Positions 36,801 through 48,138 of a DNA stretch of 64,000 nt are shown here, piece by piece. The position numbers and the translations under genes were made by a program. A model generated the notes under the pieces. It did no database searches. It was given only the letters and a program-made list of their open reading frames with translations, and had not been told where the DNA came from. This DNA is from Saposhnikovia divaricata (lineage: Eukaryota; Streptophyta; Magnoliopsida; Apiales; Apiaceae): the NCBI GenBank assembly GCA_036435485.1, contig CM071600.1:61687546-61751545 (forward strand), given 5' to 3'. Position 1 is the stretch's first letter, and each line of letters starts with the position of its first letter.

Positions 36801-37203
36801 CCCAATTCCTCATACCCTTCAGCCATATAATCCCCTCTAGCCATATCATCTTTTCAGCCATATTATCATTCTTATCAGCCTCAATTGCCTCATCAATTAG
36901 TGAGTGATCAACATACAATTGAATCTTACAATATGGCTTACACAATGCAATCATATCTCTTATAGAGCTATCATCATATAACATCCTAGTTCCATTTGAA
37001 AAATCATGTCCATTATTCTTAAAATAAAGCAAACTTTGAGGACTATAATCAAACATAGATGCCCAATCTTCGAAATACCAAAACGACAACAAGTTAGTAT
37101 CCTCATTTGTAATTACATCACACTTTCCACCAATATAGTAGCATTTAGGCTGAGGAGCAAATTCACCATGATGATGTAGTTCTATATTCATCAACGATGG
37201 CAT
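33824..37203 (-). pseudogene. MULE transposase (MuDR class), several frame breaks
   Basis: The N-terminal part from ATG 37,203 is a PB1-like domain, followed by a long acidic stretch and a MuDR DNA-binding region with CPFHIWVRKR. The catalytic core has GLDGCF (first Asp) and ISDQQK (second Asp). The SWIM zinc finger is CDCRVFDLKGIPCPH near 34,830-34,890. A CCHC knuckle CSICRKAGHRKNKC lies near 34,490-34,540. Four 11-residue repeats of the type GAQNEGQNAET follow. Introns are visible (for example after ISDQQK and at about 35,420-35,510). Breaks: frame changes near 36,845-36,870, 35,835, 35,555 and 34,655, and a TGA at 34,199-34,201. It is inactive as written. Confidence 0.88.
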
Positions 37204-38281
37204 ACTACACAAAGAAGTATAAAACCCTAATTAATTAAAGCATAATAAAACAACAAGACCCATAAGAAGTAAAACCCAATACAATACACAGACTAACAAG
37301 TAAAACCCATGAAACAAAACAAGTCAGTGTAACAGGAATTAGAGAAAATCCACTAAAAAAGATAAAAAATGGTGCATAAAACATCAAGTCAACAATCAAG
37401 TCAAAACCTTAATACGTTGAAACTGTAATCGAAGTGAATTAAACTGTATAGAAGATGATCGTACCTTACTACAGCACGGATGGAATCGTCAGTCGCAGTC
37501 AATCGAGGAATAAGGGTTTTCCCCCAATTCAGAACTATGGAATGTCGATCGTTTCAGAAGTGAACTTGCATGTATTTTTTCTTTGTCCCCTTGATATTTT
37601 AGTTTTATGTTTTATTTTAGTTTTATGTTTTATGTTTTGTTTTTGTTTTATTTTATTTAGTCTTTTCCATGTCACAGTCCATGTCACAGCCACGTTTTAT
37701 GACTTGTCAGCAAACTAACCGTTACTGTTGGTCAATCTTTGAACTTAACGACTTCTGTTAAAATATTTGAAAAAACTTAACGACGTGATATATATTGTTA
37801 TTTTAGTGCTTTAAATGAGTCGCCGTGGAGACTGATGATCTACTTGATACTTTTTAATGAGAAAACCCAATACAAGGGGGGTGAGGGGGTATTTATAGGA
37901 CAAGGATTAGGGTTGAGGGGTGTGTTGGGTGAATCTCCACCATACACCTTTTAATGTGGTGGAGAAATCCTAGTCATCCAATTATTTCCTTCCTCCTTAA
38001 GCTTTGTTGAGTGGATCTTGGCCATACACTTATTTAGTGTGTTGGGATGATCTCCACCTTCCACATGTCTTCAAAGATTCCTTTTCCTCCAAGCTCCTAA
38101 TTCTTTATCCTTTTTTCATTTAAGTCCTTTTTCTTCCTCTTTTTCCCTTGCACTTTATTATTTTATTTTGCCATTTCTTTATTTATTCACGAATTTCCTG
38201 AAATGCAACAAAATAATTTATTAAAATACGAGTTCAAACAACAAATAGGTAATAAAAATATGCAAAAATATGCACTTATCA

Positions 38282-39068
38282 AATGCCCCCATACCTATCT
38301 TTTGCTCGTCCTCGAGTAAAACAAAAACAAACAAAAAATCTAGATAAAAAGTCCTATACTCCTTTTCGTAGGTGTGACGGTTGCATTTGGCATATGCAAC
38401 AAGCCCTTTAAACCCCTAGGCAGCCCTAGTGGACGAGTGAGGTCTCGTGAGGGCCTATAGTGAATGTACCCACAAAATCCATCTAACTCGTATAAAAGAT
38501 TACATGGCAATGCAACACCACACATACATGTCCTCTCATGATACATCAACTTAAGAATCAAAATGAATTTGCAAAGTCTTGGTATGGAAAGTACAAGGAT
38601 TCACATAGTCTGCTTAAAGAAGCATGCAAGAGTGATTACAAGTTCATGTCAAGTGCAAAAATTATTGGAAACCATGCTAAGTCTACAAGAGCACACCTTA
38701 GAGTCAAAACTTGAGATTTCATATGCAAAAGAAACAAGCAATACCTCACATTTCACTCACAAAAGAAGAAGGGTAAGTGTATCACTCAATTCCAACAAAA
38801 TCAAAAACATGCTTGACACTTGGTATCATTCTAGCTTAAACACATCATACATCAATGATGACAATCAAAAAGTCTTTATTTGGGTTGTAATGGGGCTAGG
38901 GACAGGGTATGTCAAGTAAGGCCAAAACAAGGTGAAGTGTCAAAAGATAGTAGTCACCATGGAAATGATGCACAACACCAAACTTCCTCCCCACACAATT
39001 ATTTTCTACTTTCAACAAAAATACTTGACTAGTCAAATGAAGGAGGATTACAAAAACATAAGTATGCT

Positions 39069-39123
<55 letters not shown>

Positions 39124-40188
39124 TTTTTTTTTCTTATTCTTTTTTTTTTCTTATGAGAGCTAAGATAAATGTAAGCAACCATAATCCTCCTTTAGATTTA
39201 ACTTGAGAATCGACTAACAAGGTAACCAACAAAACATATATTTCCTCAAAAGTTATAAACAAAAGTAAACCCATTTCACACACCTTATTACTCCCTCAAG
39301 TTTCTACTAGCATTTGACAAATTGGGATCAAGTATACGTAAGGCTGTACAAGAAAAAGGTCTTAGGCGAGTAATGTGGTGTGTCACCGAAAGAATTTGAT
39401 TAAGCTCAAAGGGGTAACTAATTGATCACATAAGAATGGTGTGGATATTTTGGAAATATGGGTTATTCATAAATGCCTTTATCATTTTATCATCAATCAA
39501 TGTCATGTGTTTCAAGAAAGAACTCAAACAAGTGCTAGCAATGCAAATGACAAGTGGACACTCAAGCAAAAGAATATAAATGCAAAAGATGTGCATATAG
39601 GCTCAAAACTCACTTGGTGTGGTAGAACATAATCAATCTCAAGTAAAGGTATCCTCAATGCACCTACTTGTACTCAAAGCATGAAAACAAAATCATCTTA
39701 CACCTAATCATGACCTTCTAATTTCTTGCTCCATTCAAATAAGTCTACTAGTTTCACCTTGCTAGTGTAAGTGTGTGGACAAGAACTTAGCAAATCACTT
39801 CTCAATCAAAAGTTAAAGGAACACAAGATTATCATATCATGTAAAGGTGCATCAAGCAACTAGCAATCAATTAACAAAACTAGAATAAGATTAGAACTCT
39901 ACTATTTACAATTCTACAACTCTTTTTGTGATTTTTTCATTTTTTAGTTTTTTTGGATTTTCTGATTTTTATATTTACACTAAAAACCCTCCCCCATACC
40001 TAGATCATGCATTGTCCTCAATGTATGCAAATGCAAGAAAAATGAGAAAGGAGAAAGGTGAGGAAATACCTGATAAGGGATGACGGAGACTGAAAACTTT
40101 TAAAATTATGAAAGAAAGCAACTCACACACGCACACAATTACTCCCCCATACCTACCTTTCACGAGGGGAGGCAAAATAATAACCGAA
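38282..40188 (-). other. Element C PPT and 3' noncoding region
   Basis: Purine-rich tract on the minus strand next to the LTR. A hairpin with a CTCG/CGAG stem and AGGA loop follows (38,300-38,321). A 104-bp block (38,377-38,480) is nearly identical to one in element B. The rest is AT-rich with a long TA microsatellite and no credible ORF. Confidence 0.75.
39071..39121. repeat. (TA)n microsatellite
   Basis: About 25 uninterrupted TA units followed by a T-rich run. It lies in the 3' noncoding part of element C. Confidence 0.97.
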
Positions 40189-41220
40189 TTAGCCGATGCC
40201 GGTGGGAAAATTGGGGTGAAGCTTTAAGAAAATATCAAGATATTTTTGAAAATTTTCATTAGCAAAGATTTTCTCAAGCAACATAGAATCATTCAACCTT
40301 ATTGAACAAGTGTCACTAATGTTCTCCCTAAACCAACTTAAGGCTTCTTTATTTTGTTTAAGCAAATTCGAGACAATGAAAGTTTGCTCATGGGTTGAAT
40401 CACAAGGAATGATATAAGATAAAGGTCCATTGTTCCCTAAGGGCTGTTGATCAAACTCGGGATGATATAAAGCTAAGTCAAATGCGGGTGGTGTTCCCAC
40501 GGAAATTTTAAGAACGGGCTCAACACTAACAACCTCGGGTTTGGCTTCCCATTTGGAACAAATGTCGTCCAACTTTCTCAACATCTCTTCCGAGGTAATA
40601 TCCCTAAACAACTCATTATACCCTTGATTAGACTCATAGTTGACTTTGAAATCCTCTTTGAGAAGAGACTCAATCTCACTATCCTCAAAGCTAGACCATG
40701 TGACAAACTTGTTGACCACATTGACCCCTATTGGTTGCTCAAAAAGCTCGTTGGGTTCTTTTCCTATATTGAAAATGTTAAGGTCAATGGTCATGTTACC
40801 GAAAGTGAGTTTCATCGAAGCATTCCTACAATTAATCAAGGCATTCGATGTAGCAAGAAAAGGTCGTCCTAGAATGATCGGAATTTGGTTCTTAGGATTC
40901 GTGACGGGTTGAGTCTCGAGAACGACAAAGTCAACCGGAAAGATAAAATCGCCAACCTTAATCAAGACATCTTCAATTATTCCCTTAGGAATTTTGACGG
41001 AACGATCGGCTAATTGAAGTGTCATGTTTGTCTTTTTAAGCTCGCCTAGACCTAGGGCTTGATAGACCGAAAATGGAAGAAGATTCACACTAGCACCTAA
41101 GTCAACTAACGCATTGTCCACAAAAGTATTGCCTATGACACATGAAATTGTAGGACAACCGGGGTCCTTATATTTTATGGGAATTTGGTTGGAAAGAATT
41201 GAACTAACTTGAGAAGTCAA
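40189..41220 (-). pseudogene. Element C retroviral-type aspartic protease region
   Basis: 343-codon open stretch. The active-site motif DLGASVNLLPFS is followed by LQLADRSV, GIIEDVLIKV and IPIILGRPFLATSNALI, the usual Athila protease blocks. Identity to the element B protease is roughly half by eye. The C-terminal 150 residues (from about DLNIFNIGKEPN) do not lead into an RT: no YRKLN, FMDD or RNase H follows, and the frame closes at 40,189. It is probably a fragment of a longer gag-protease frame. Confidence 0.8.
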
Positions 41221-41429
41221 GAAGGCTTTTTTAGGGACGTGGGGAACATTTGTGAGAAAATAAATCTTTTAGACACTTGGCATAAGAAGGGACTTGTTGA
41301 ATGGCATCTAAAAGTGGAATGTTTATTTTTACTTGTTTGAAAACTTCCAAAATCTTTTCTACTTAGGGCGATTGTTTGTTTGAAAGGAGTCTTTGAGGAT
41401 AAGGAGCTTTAGGATTAAAGACTCGTTCG

Positions 41430-43139
41430 CTAGACACATCGGGAATGGGAATTGGAAAGTGGAACGACAATAGAAGATTCGTTTGGTGAAGGTGGTGTTT
41501 GAGACAATGAAGGCTCGCTAGAGGAAGGTTGTTTGATAGGTGAAGCAACAAACTTAGAGTTCTCGGAATCCACCATTTGATTTAGGGAAAGATTAGGTTC
41601 AGAGTTCGACTCTTCTTCTTCATCGGGGGACTCGACACCTACTCGATTATCAACTTGATTTCCCAACCTAAGAGAGATGATAGCATTAACATTTTCATGA
41701 GGTCTTTGATTGAGAGGAAATTTAGGGTTGACCTCGGGTTGACTCGGGAACTTGTTCTTCTCTCGCTCACACATGGCGTTGGCTAATTGGCTCACTTGAA
41801 CCTCTAAATTAGATATGGCTTGAGTACTAGCATTCAAATTTGCTTATCTTGAGTCATGGTTTGCATGAAGGTTTGTTGAGATTGGGCAAAATTAGTTGTG
41901 GATTTTAAAAGCGCATCAAGAGTCTTTTTCAAGGAATTAATTCTCTCATCCGACTCATGAAAGCCGAGAGGGTGGGCGGGTGCTTGAGTTGGATAAGGAG
42001 CGTGATTTTGGGTCGCGTTTGGATAAAGACCTTGGTTAGGAGTTGGGTAAGAGTTCGGCTTTTGAAAAGAAGGTGGCGGAGATTGGTAATTTTGACCTTG
42101 ATTCCAAGAGAAATTCGGGTGATTCCTCCAATGGGAATTGTATGTAGGTGCAAAAGGGTCATTCCTAGGGGTTGGTTGAAACAATGCATTGACTTGTTGA
42201 AAGTCTGGGCAATGTTGAGACTCGAGGTTTGAAGAATTATAATTCGGAAACATAGACACTTGTGAGGGGGCCTTACTAGTTTCTAGGGCTTCGAGTCTTC
42301 TAGTAAGGGTGACTAACTTGGCATCGGTAACAATATTGTTTCTAATTGAATGCATAACCCTAGAAGAACTAGATGACTCGTTAGACTTATGAGGTTCCCT
42401 AGTAGACTCCCACAACATAGTCTTCTCGACTAATTCCTCGAAAAACGCCCACCCTTCGTCCTCTTCTTTATCCATGAATTTACCTTGGTACATAGACTCT
42501 AACAAAGCGGTTTTCGGAATATAAGGCCTCGTAAACGATCTTACAAAGTCTCCATTTTTCTATTCCGTGATGGGGACATTGGGACAAAAGATTTTTAAAA
42601 CGGTCAAAATATTTCCAAAAAGACTCGTTTTCCTTTTGATGAAATTGATTTATCTCATTTGTAATCCTTGTAGTCTTGTGATTTGGAAAATATTTTTTTA
42701 GAAAAATTACCACAAATCCCTCCCACGTGGAAATAAAATTAACCGGTAGGCTATACAACCATTTTCTTGCATTTTCTTTAAGAGCGAAATTTATGAGCCT
42801 AAGCCTAATCGAGTCCTCGGTTAATTGTGGGAGTTTTTGTAAGGCACAAACTTCCTCGAATTCATGAAGAAAAAGGTAGGGGTCCTCACCATCACTCCCG
42901 GTAAATTTAGGTAACATACTAATGTGGTGAGCTTTAATCTCGAAATTATTACCATTAACGGGAGGAAGAGTGATACACGAGGGTTGGGTAGAACGGGTGG
43001 GATAGCAACGGTCCTTAAGAGACATGACCATGATTACTACTGGTTCGGTAATTTCTAAAGATTCGGAGTCAGAAGAGGACGGAATATTAAATGATCTCAC
43101 TAGTCTAGCAGAATTATCCCTAAGCCAAGTAATTCGCAT
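41430..43139 (-). pseudogene. Element C gag, frameshifted
   Basis: Starts at ATG 43,139 (MRITWLRDNSARLVRSFN). The capsid-like region has FEIKAHHISMLPKFTG, EDPYLFLHEFEEVC, ARKWLYSLP and CPHHGIEKW, as in Athila gag. The frame changes near 42,505-42,520 and again near 41,835. A proline/asparagine-rich linker follows (about 41,900-42,250), but no zinc knuckle was found. It is decayed and non-functional. Confidence 0.8.
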
Positions 43140-44092
43140 AAACCATAAAAAGAAACACGTAGCAAATAAGTGCAAAAAATTAAAACACACAAAAGAAAGG
43201 GTGAAAAAATTAAAAGAAAAATTCTAACCCAAGGGTTCCTTAAATAAAATAAACTAGACCTTGCTCCTAACTTTAAGGACCACCAAAAATTCGGTAAATC
43301 TAGAATTATTCGAACCGATTTGGCCAGGTAGGTGCAAGCATTGCCAAGAGGCTAAACACCGGCCTAGACACCAAATCTTAATTGGCCAGGTAAGCTTTCG
43401 CTTGCCTAGACACCAAAGAGTCGGAATAATTAAAGATTACTTCGTTTCTTAGGTACCTTCCTAATTGAGCGCGAAATTCCTAGGGACCATGTCTAATTTA
43501 ATTTTATTAAAGGCTAGGGTATGCAAAATGAAGGATTAATTTTTTTTGGGCTAAGGAAAGAGTGATGAAATCTCTCCCCTTATCTTATGAGTGGTTTTGC
43601 CCTTAAGATTTATTTATAAATGATGTAACAAATAACGAGATAAAAAAACTATAAACATTTATGGATGCTCTACACTACGTGTCCTAATCTAAAGAAAACA
43701 AGAACTTAACGTACCTTGGGTCCTCCAGCGATCACCACAATTATAAGGTACGAAAAATTAAAAACAAGAAAATTAAAATCTAGATGATGTGCTCCTAAGT
43801 GATTACATGCATGATGCAACAACTATGTATTTACCAACTAATTTTTTTGGATTTTTCAATTTTTAATTTTTTTTTTTTGTGATTTTTGATTTTTTTTGTG
43901 ATTTTCTAAAAATAGAAAGGCTAAAAGAGTGAAATACGGGTTACCGAAGCACGCTTCCAAAAATTCCGACTTTTCCAAGCTCCGTTAGAAGATTCCCGTT
44001 ATTCCAACTTTCCTAAAAAAATGAGAAAAAAATAAGGCAAGAAAAAAAAACTAATCCGAAAAACTAAAAATTAAGGTGCGAAAAATATTTAG

Positions 44093-44110
44093 TCCCTGGT
44101 AACGGCGCCA
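44093..44110 (-). other. Element C primer binding site (tRNA-Asp type)
   Basis: Minus-strand TGGCGCCGTTACCAGGGA, 6 nt from the LTR edge, the same spacing as in A and B. It fits the tRNA-Asp 3' end with two positions changed. The region between it and the gag start (43,140-44,092) is AT-rich leader with no ORF. Confidence 0.85.
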
Positions 44111-44116
44111 AAAACT

Positions 44117-44415
44117 TGATGTGCTAGAAATAAAGATTTAAATTGCAAGCGTACAATTCATCGTTTTAATACTGGATATATCGATCCACAGAGACTAATT
44201 TTTTCGCAAAACTTAATTTTTAATTTAATCGGACTAGTACAAGTTTGGGTTTTGGAAATTCGGATATTTTCTATTCTAATTCCTAATTCTAAATTATTCT
44301 AAAATATTCTAAAAATTCAAAATTTTAGAATCCCTTTTTTTTAATTAAAAATTATTTACCTCCAAAATTTTAGAAAAATTAAGCATGATAAATTCATAAA
44401 TATGACTAGCCAACA
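44117..44415 (-). repeat. Element C 5' LTR, truncated to its PBS-proximal 299 bp
   Basis: Matches 29,448-29,745 (shared TTAATCGGACTAG and AAATTCGGATATTTTC), then stops at CCAACA, directly against the TSD CGTAT. The left copy continues for about 1.9 kb more of LTR. Confidence 0.85.
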
Positions 44416-44525
44416 CGTATTCTATAAATTGGAACATAATTTTCTTGTATATATCCTTACTGAAAAAAAATTTGGATCCGTCACTAAAAAAAATAAGACA
44501 ACCAGATATACTAAAAAAAATTGAC

Positions 44526-44760
44526 AATGTGTCCGTTTGGCGTACCTTTTTTTTAAGGATTTATGGACTTATTTTTGGGTAAAAATTTTATATTTTAATA
44601 ATTTTTTTTAATACAAGTATTTAATGTATGTTTGAGATTTAATAAGTTGCAAAAATAAGTTGGAAATTTTGGAATCTTAACTTTCATCTTAAAATAAGTT
44701 GACTTATTCTGGAAGATAAGTTCCTCAAACAACCCCAATGGAACAACTGTGCAACACAGG
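44526..44760. mobile_element. Possible MITE
   Basis: Starts GTGTCCGTTTGGCGTACC and ends near CCTCAAACAACCCC. The ends are loosely inverted, and AATAAGTTGACTTATTCTGG lies near the right side. TSD not resolved. The rest of 44,421-45,087 is AT-rich with nothing recognised. Confidence 0.35.
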
Positions 44761-45087
44761 GAAGACAATGTACTAAGCAAATTGTGCAAAAATGACTTAA
44801 TTTAGCATCAACCAGATATAATAATATATCAAGCACTTATCAAACAAATAATAAGGGAATAATAATAGTGTCAATAATCACACTTAACACGGAATATTAA
44901 CAGTCATATATCTCAATTAAGAAATGAAAATACGAAAGTTAAGAAGAATGCACCTCGACTGTGGTGGTGATATACACTGTATTAATATCCAAAAACGCAT
45001 AAAATACACATAAGATGGTGTACACATCATCAAACCAAGCAAATTACCGAGTTAGTCATTACTTAAAAAATTGTTACGGACTGGTAA

Positions 45088-46340
45088 ATTAATCACTTTC
45101 TATATATAATAGAGCAACACAGGGGTAAAAAGAGCCAATAAACCCCCTGTGAAAGTACAGTTATGCCCTTACAATTTATAAAATTACATGAAATGCCACT
45201 CTTTTATTTAAATTGGAAAAAATGAGTTTTTATGGTGAATCGAACCTAGAACCTCCTCTACACAAGTTATCCTACCAACCACTATGCTACATGAACTTTT
45301 TTGTTTTAGGTTAAAAAATCTTCTACATAAACCCGACCTCACCATTATCTTATTTTTACTATTATTTTAAAAATATTATATTTTAACTTTCACAATATGG
45401 TACACATCCATCCATTCTTTCTACATATAATAAGAGAACAAGACGATTTTTAGGGGTTTTTTGAGCCAATAAATCCTCTATGAAATTACGATTATACCCT
45501 TACAAGTTATAAAATTACATGAAATTTCACTCTCTTATTTAAATGGAAAAAGTTATTAAATTTTATTTTTATGGTGAATCGTACCTAGAACCTCCTCTAC
45601 ACAATTTATCCTACTAACCTTTGTGCTGCATGGACCTTATTATTTTGAATTAATAAACCTTTTACACAAACCCGACCTCTCCATTATCTTTTTTTTACTA
45701 TTATTTCAATTTTTTAGTAAAAATAATGGTGACTCATATTATTTTAAGAATATTATATTTTAAGTTTCACAATATGGTACACAATCTATCTATTACTATA
45801 AATTAAACCACAACACAAGTGCAAAAAGTGTCATTTTAATGGTTGTGAACTTACGATAATATTTCTATATGTTTAAAAATTACAAAAGCACCATCCCTTT
45901 AATATTTATGCAAACAATATATGAAATTATGTTGGTATTGGGAATCAGCCCTCTCGTAATTTCGGATTATAATTCTATGCGACTTATATATCTTGATGAG
46001 ATATTTAAAGAAATAAATATTAAGGAGCGTACTAATTTTATCTGGAAAGTATTGTATGATGAGTAATATTCACATTGATGATATGTCTTTTTATCATTGT
46101 TCTAAAAGAAATTGTGTTATAACCTATACAATATATTTATATGCTATAAAACATCATTTTTTATGCTCATTTGATCTATACATAAATAAAATAATACATA
46201 AATTAAAATACTGATATTATAATATGTATGAACATAAAAGATGCAATTATATTCAAAAATATCCTTAAATCGTAAAATTATACAGAATTTATAGCAATTG
46301 CTAGAGGATGACCCGTGCCTCGCACGGGTTATTATGCTAG
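45088..46340 (+). mobile_element. Non-autonomous Helitron with tandem 5' heads
   Basis: The 3' end is diagnostic: a 7-bp hairpin CCCGTGC-CTC-GCACGGG (46,312-46,328), then CTAG (46,337-46,340) followed by T. Three similar head-like stretches precede it: TCTATATATAATAGAG (45,098), TCTACATATAATAAGAG (45,420) and TCTATCTATTACTATAAA (45,789). The first two begin units of roughly 330-360 bp that closely match each other (GCCAATAAA, then GGTGAATCG, then CCTCCTCTACACAA). No Rep/helicase gene is present. Confidence 0.75.
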
Positions 46341-46654
46341 TATACAGTAAACCTGTATAAATTAATACAGACGTACGGGATCGGAGGATTGTATTAATTT
46401 AGAAACATATTAATTAATTGAAAATTAATAATTATTAATTTATAGGAAATTTTCGACATCAAACAAAATTAAATTTTATTTATACAAAATTAAATAGTAC
46501 ATGAATGGTACAACTTATACTTTATACTTAATTTTATAAAAGTGTAATACATATATTTCTATAATTATAAAGAAATTATTAATTTATTAGACATTTTTAT
46601 CTCAGCTGTTGCTGCTGCTCTCTCTATACTCCACAGCAGGATTTAGTTGAGAAC

Positions 46655-46850
46655 GAATGCGATAAATCGTAAGTGGTAAGTGTCCAATCCGTGAATCGTA
46701 AGGTCACGGGTTCGACTCTTACCGGGGGTCAAAAACCGGAAACAGTCTCTCTATCTTGTGTAGGGGCATGACTGCGTACATCCTACCCCCTCAGACCCTA
46801 CTCACGCGGGATATACTGAGTACATTACCTTACGTTTTTCGAATGCGATG
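46655..46850 (+). mobile_element. tRNA-derived SINE remnant (Au-like)
   Basis: A B-box-like GGGTTCGACTC (46,708-46,718) sits in a tRNA-like head. It is followed by a body with GACTGCGTACATCCTACC, CCCTCAGACCCTACTC and GGGATATACTGAGTAC, typical of Au-type SINEs, and then a T-rich end. The A box is weak. Confidence 0.65.
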
Positions 46851-47740
46851 AAGTAGGGCTTACATATAAAGAGATAAATGTTTTATTTGGGCTTAGTACA
46901 AGGCTTCGGCCCATTAGCAAGGAGGTCACTTTTTTTTTAACAAAGGATTTAATTAAATTAATAAAAAGCCAATCTCTATTAAGGTACAGGGGTTTGTATG
47001 TAATAATTTTTCAATTACATTAATTTTCTTATCGATTTTAAAATGTTTAATCAGAATTTTAAACTATGCATAAGATTTACGAATGTACAATATGAATTAA
47101 AAAAATTTAAAAAAAATCATTTCATCTCAGTTTTTAAAAAAATTAGAAATATTCAATTAAATTTTAATTTTTTTTGACAGACAGTTAAAATTATAATTGC
47201 CTTCAAAAAACTCGAAGATCTAAAATCTACATCATGATTTTTTTTTTTTAAAGTAGTAAATAACTTGAACAAAATTTGGTAAATAAGTGGGCTCACTATA
47301 GATGGGCAAAAGCCCAGATCCAAGCCCAAATTAAAAATCTACAAGCCCCATCTCATTCACTCTGTAATTAGAGCTGGAAAAAAATTCGAAAAATTCGATA
47401 TTCGTCCGAAATATCTGTATTCATATTCGAGAAAAAGCAGATATTATCCGTATCCGAAATCAACCGGATATTATCCGTATCTGAATCCGAGAGTTTAGGA
47501 TACGAATATGAATATAGGTACATCCGTATCCAAAAATATCTGTATCCAAAAGTAATTATATATAATATATTTTTAATATATTTTTAATTTTTATCATTTA
47601 CTCTTAAAAATAAAATATGATGAATTTGATATAAAATGAAATAAAAATTAGTTCAAATATCTATTTCTAAAATCTAAAGAGTAAAGTAGTAAAGTAAGTA
47701 AAGTCTATCTGTCTAATTGACTAATTCATTATTTCTCTAA
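46851..47740. other. AT-rich DNA with degenerate TATCCG repeats
   Basis: No ORF. The stretch 47,380-47,560 is rich in ATTATCCGTATCCGA-type words on both strands, similar to short hAT-like repeats, but no boundaries were found. Confidence 0.4.
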
Positions 47741-48138
47741 CCATAAAACTGCTGCGCCGCTCTCTTCTTCAGTTCTTCGAAGACTTCGATCTTCACCGCC
47801 CACATCGCCGCTCCATCGCCCTTTTTAGTTCGATCTTAACCCTAACCCTAAAAAGGTTCGATCCCTCTATCTATTTCTTCATTTGATTAGTTCGTATATG
47901 GCATATAGTATATAGTTTAGATTAGATTATTTGAAGTTTCTTGATTTGTATGCCTGTATGGTCTTTAATTATTTGTATATGGCATATAGTATATAGTTTT
48001 GTATTTCCTTTTTAGAATATTCGATTTATTTGATTATTATTTGCAGATCTTTAATTCATTAAGGTCTCTGTCATTTTGAACAAACCCGAGAGAGAGAGGG
48101 GGGGGGGGAGCAGCCGCCGATCTAAAACTTCAACAATC
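47741..48138 (+). promoter_or_regulatory. Housekeeping-type 5' region upstream of the ZPR1 fragment
   Basis: CT-rich leader with tandem telobox-like AACCCTAACCCTAAAAAGG (about 47,839-47,857), a probable leader intron, and a GA-rich stretch ending AACAATCATG|GTAAGC. This looks like the 5' region of a constitutively expressed plant gene. Whether it belonged originally to a ZPR1 gene or was joined to it is unknown. Confidence 0.45.

Larger units (their letters stand above)
32760..37868. mobile_element. Mutator-like element, 5.1 kb, with transposase and GRF zinc-finger gene
   Basis: Flanked by a 10-bp TSD AATACAAGGG (32,750-32,759 and 37,869-37,878). The TIRs start GGGTTTT and are nearly identical through CTCCACGGCGACTC and AACAATATATATCACG, about 130 bp on the left and 110 bp on the right. 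The right TIR lacks about 20 bp near its tip. A minus-strand MULE transposase and a plus-strand GRF zinc-finger gene converge towards 33,600-33,820. It is inserted in the left LTR of element C, just downstream of that LTR's TATA box. Confidence 0.94.
29448..38281 (-). repeat. Element C 3' LTR, interrupted by solo LTR D and a MULE
   Basis: Plus-strand ends are TGATGTGC and CTTATCA. On the minus strand it opens TGATAAGTG, exactly as the LTRs of B and D open. Removing D and the MULE with their TSDs leaves about 2.17 kb. A minus-strand TATA-like CCTATAAATACCCC lies at about 37,886-37,899, next to the MULE insertion point. The A-rich stretch 29,746-31,160, with many ACTCG repeats, is LTR body. No ORF is credible. 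Confidence 0.75.
29448..44415 (-). mobile_element. Element C: long-LTR Athila-related element with gag and protease only
   Basis: Minus-strand element bounded by TSD CGTAT (29,443-29,447 and 44,416-44,420). A tRNA-Asp-type PBS lies at 44,093-44,110 and a purine-rich PPT (GGTATGGGGGCATT) ends next to the left LTR at 38,282. Removing two nested insertions leaves about 8.3 kb. Internally there are decayed gag and protease reading frames but no RT, RNase H or integrase, so it would have depended on another element. The right LTR keeps only its PBS-proximal 299 bp. The 298-bp stretch shared by both LTRs has drifted by roughly 6%, so C is older than A and B. Confidence 0.82.

Noticed and set aside
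29448..44415. Element C as a short-LTR element with 298-bp LTRs
   Set aside because: No polypurine tract follows the left 298 bp. A proper PPT is at 38,282, and the left LTR then starts TGATAAGTG on the minus strand like B and D. The long-LTR reading fits better.
45869..46066. 65-codon ORF inside the Helitron
   Set aside because: Short, AT-driven, with no Rep/helicase or other motif.
46655..46730. A functional tRNA gene
   Set aside because: Only a B-box-like motif is convincing and no cloverleaf forms. The downstream body fits a SINE.
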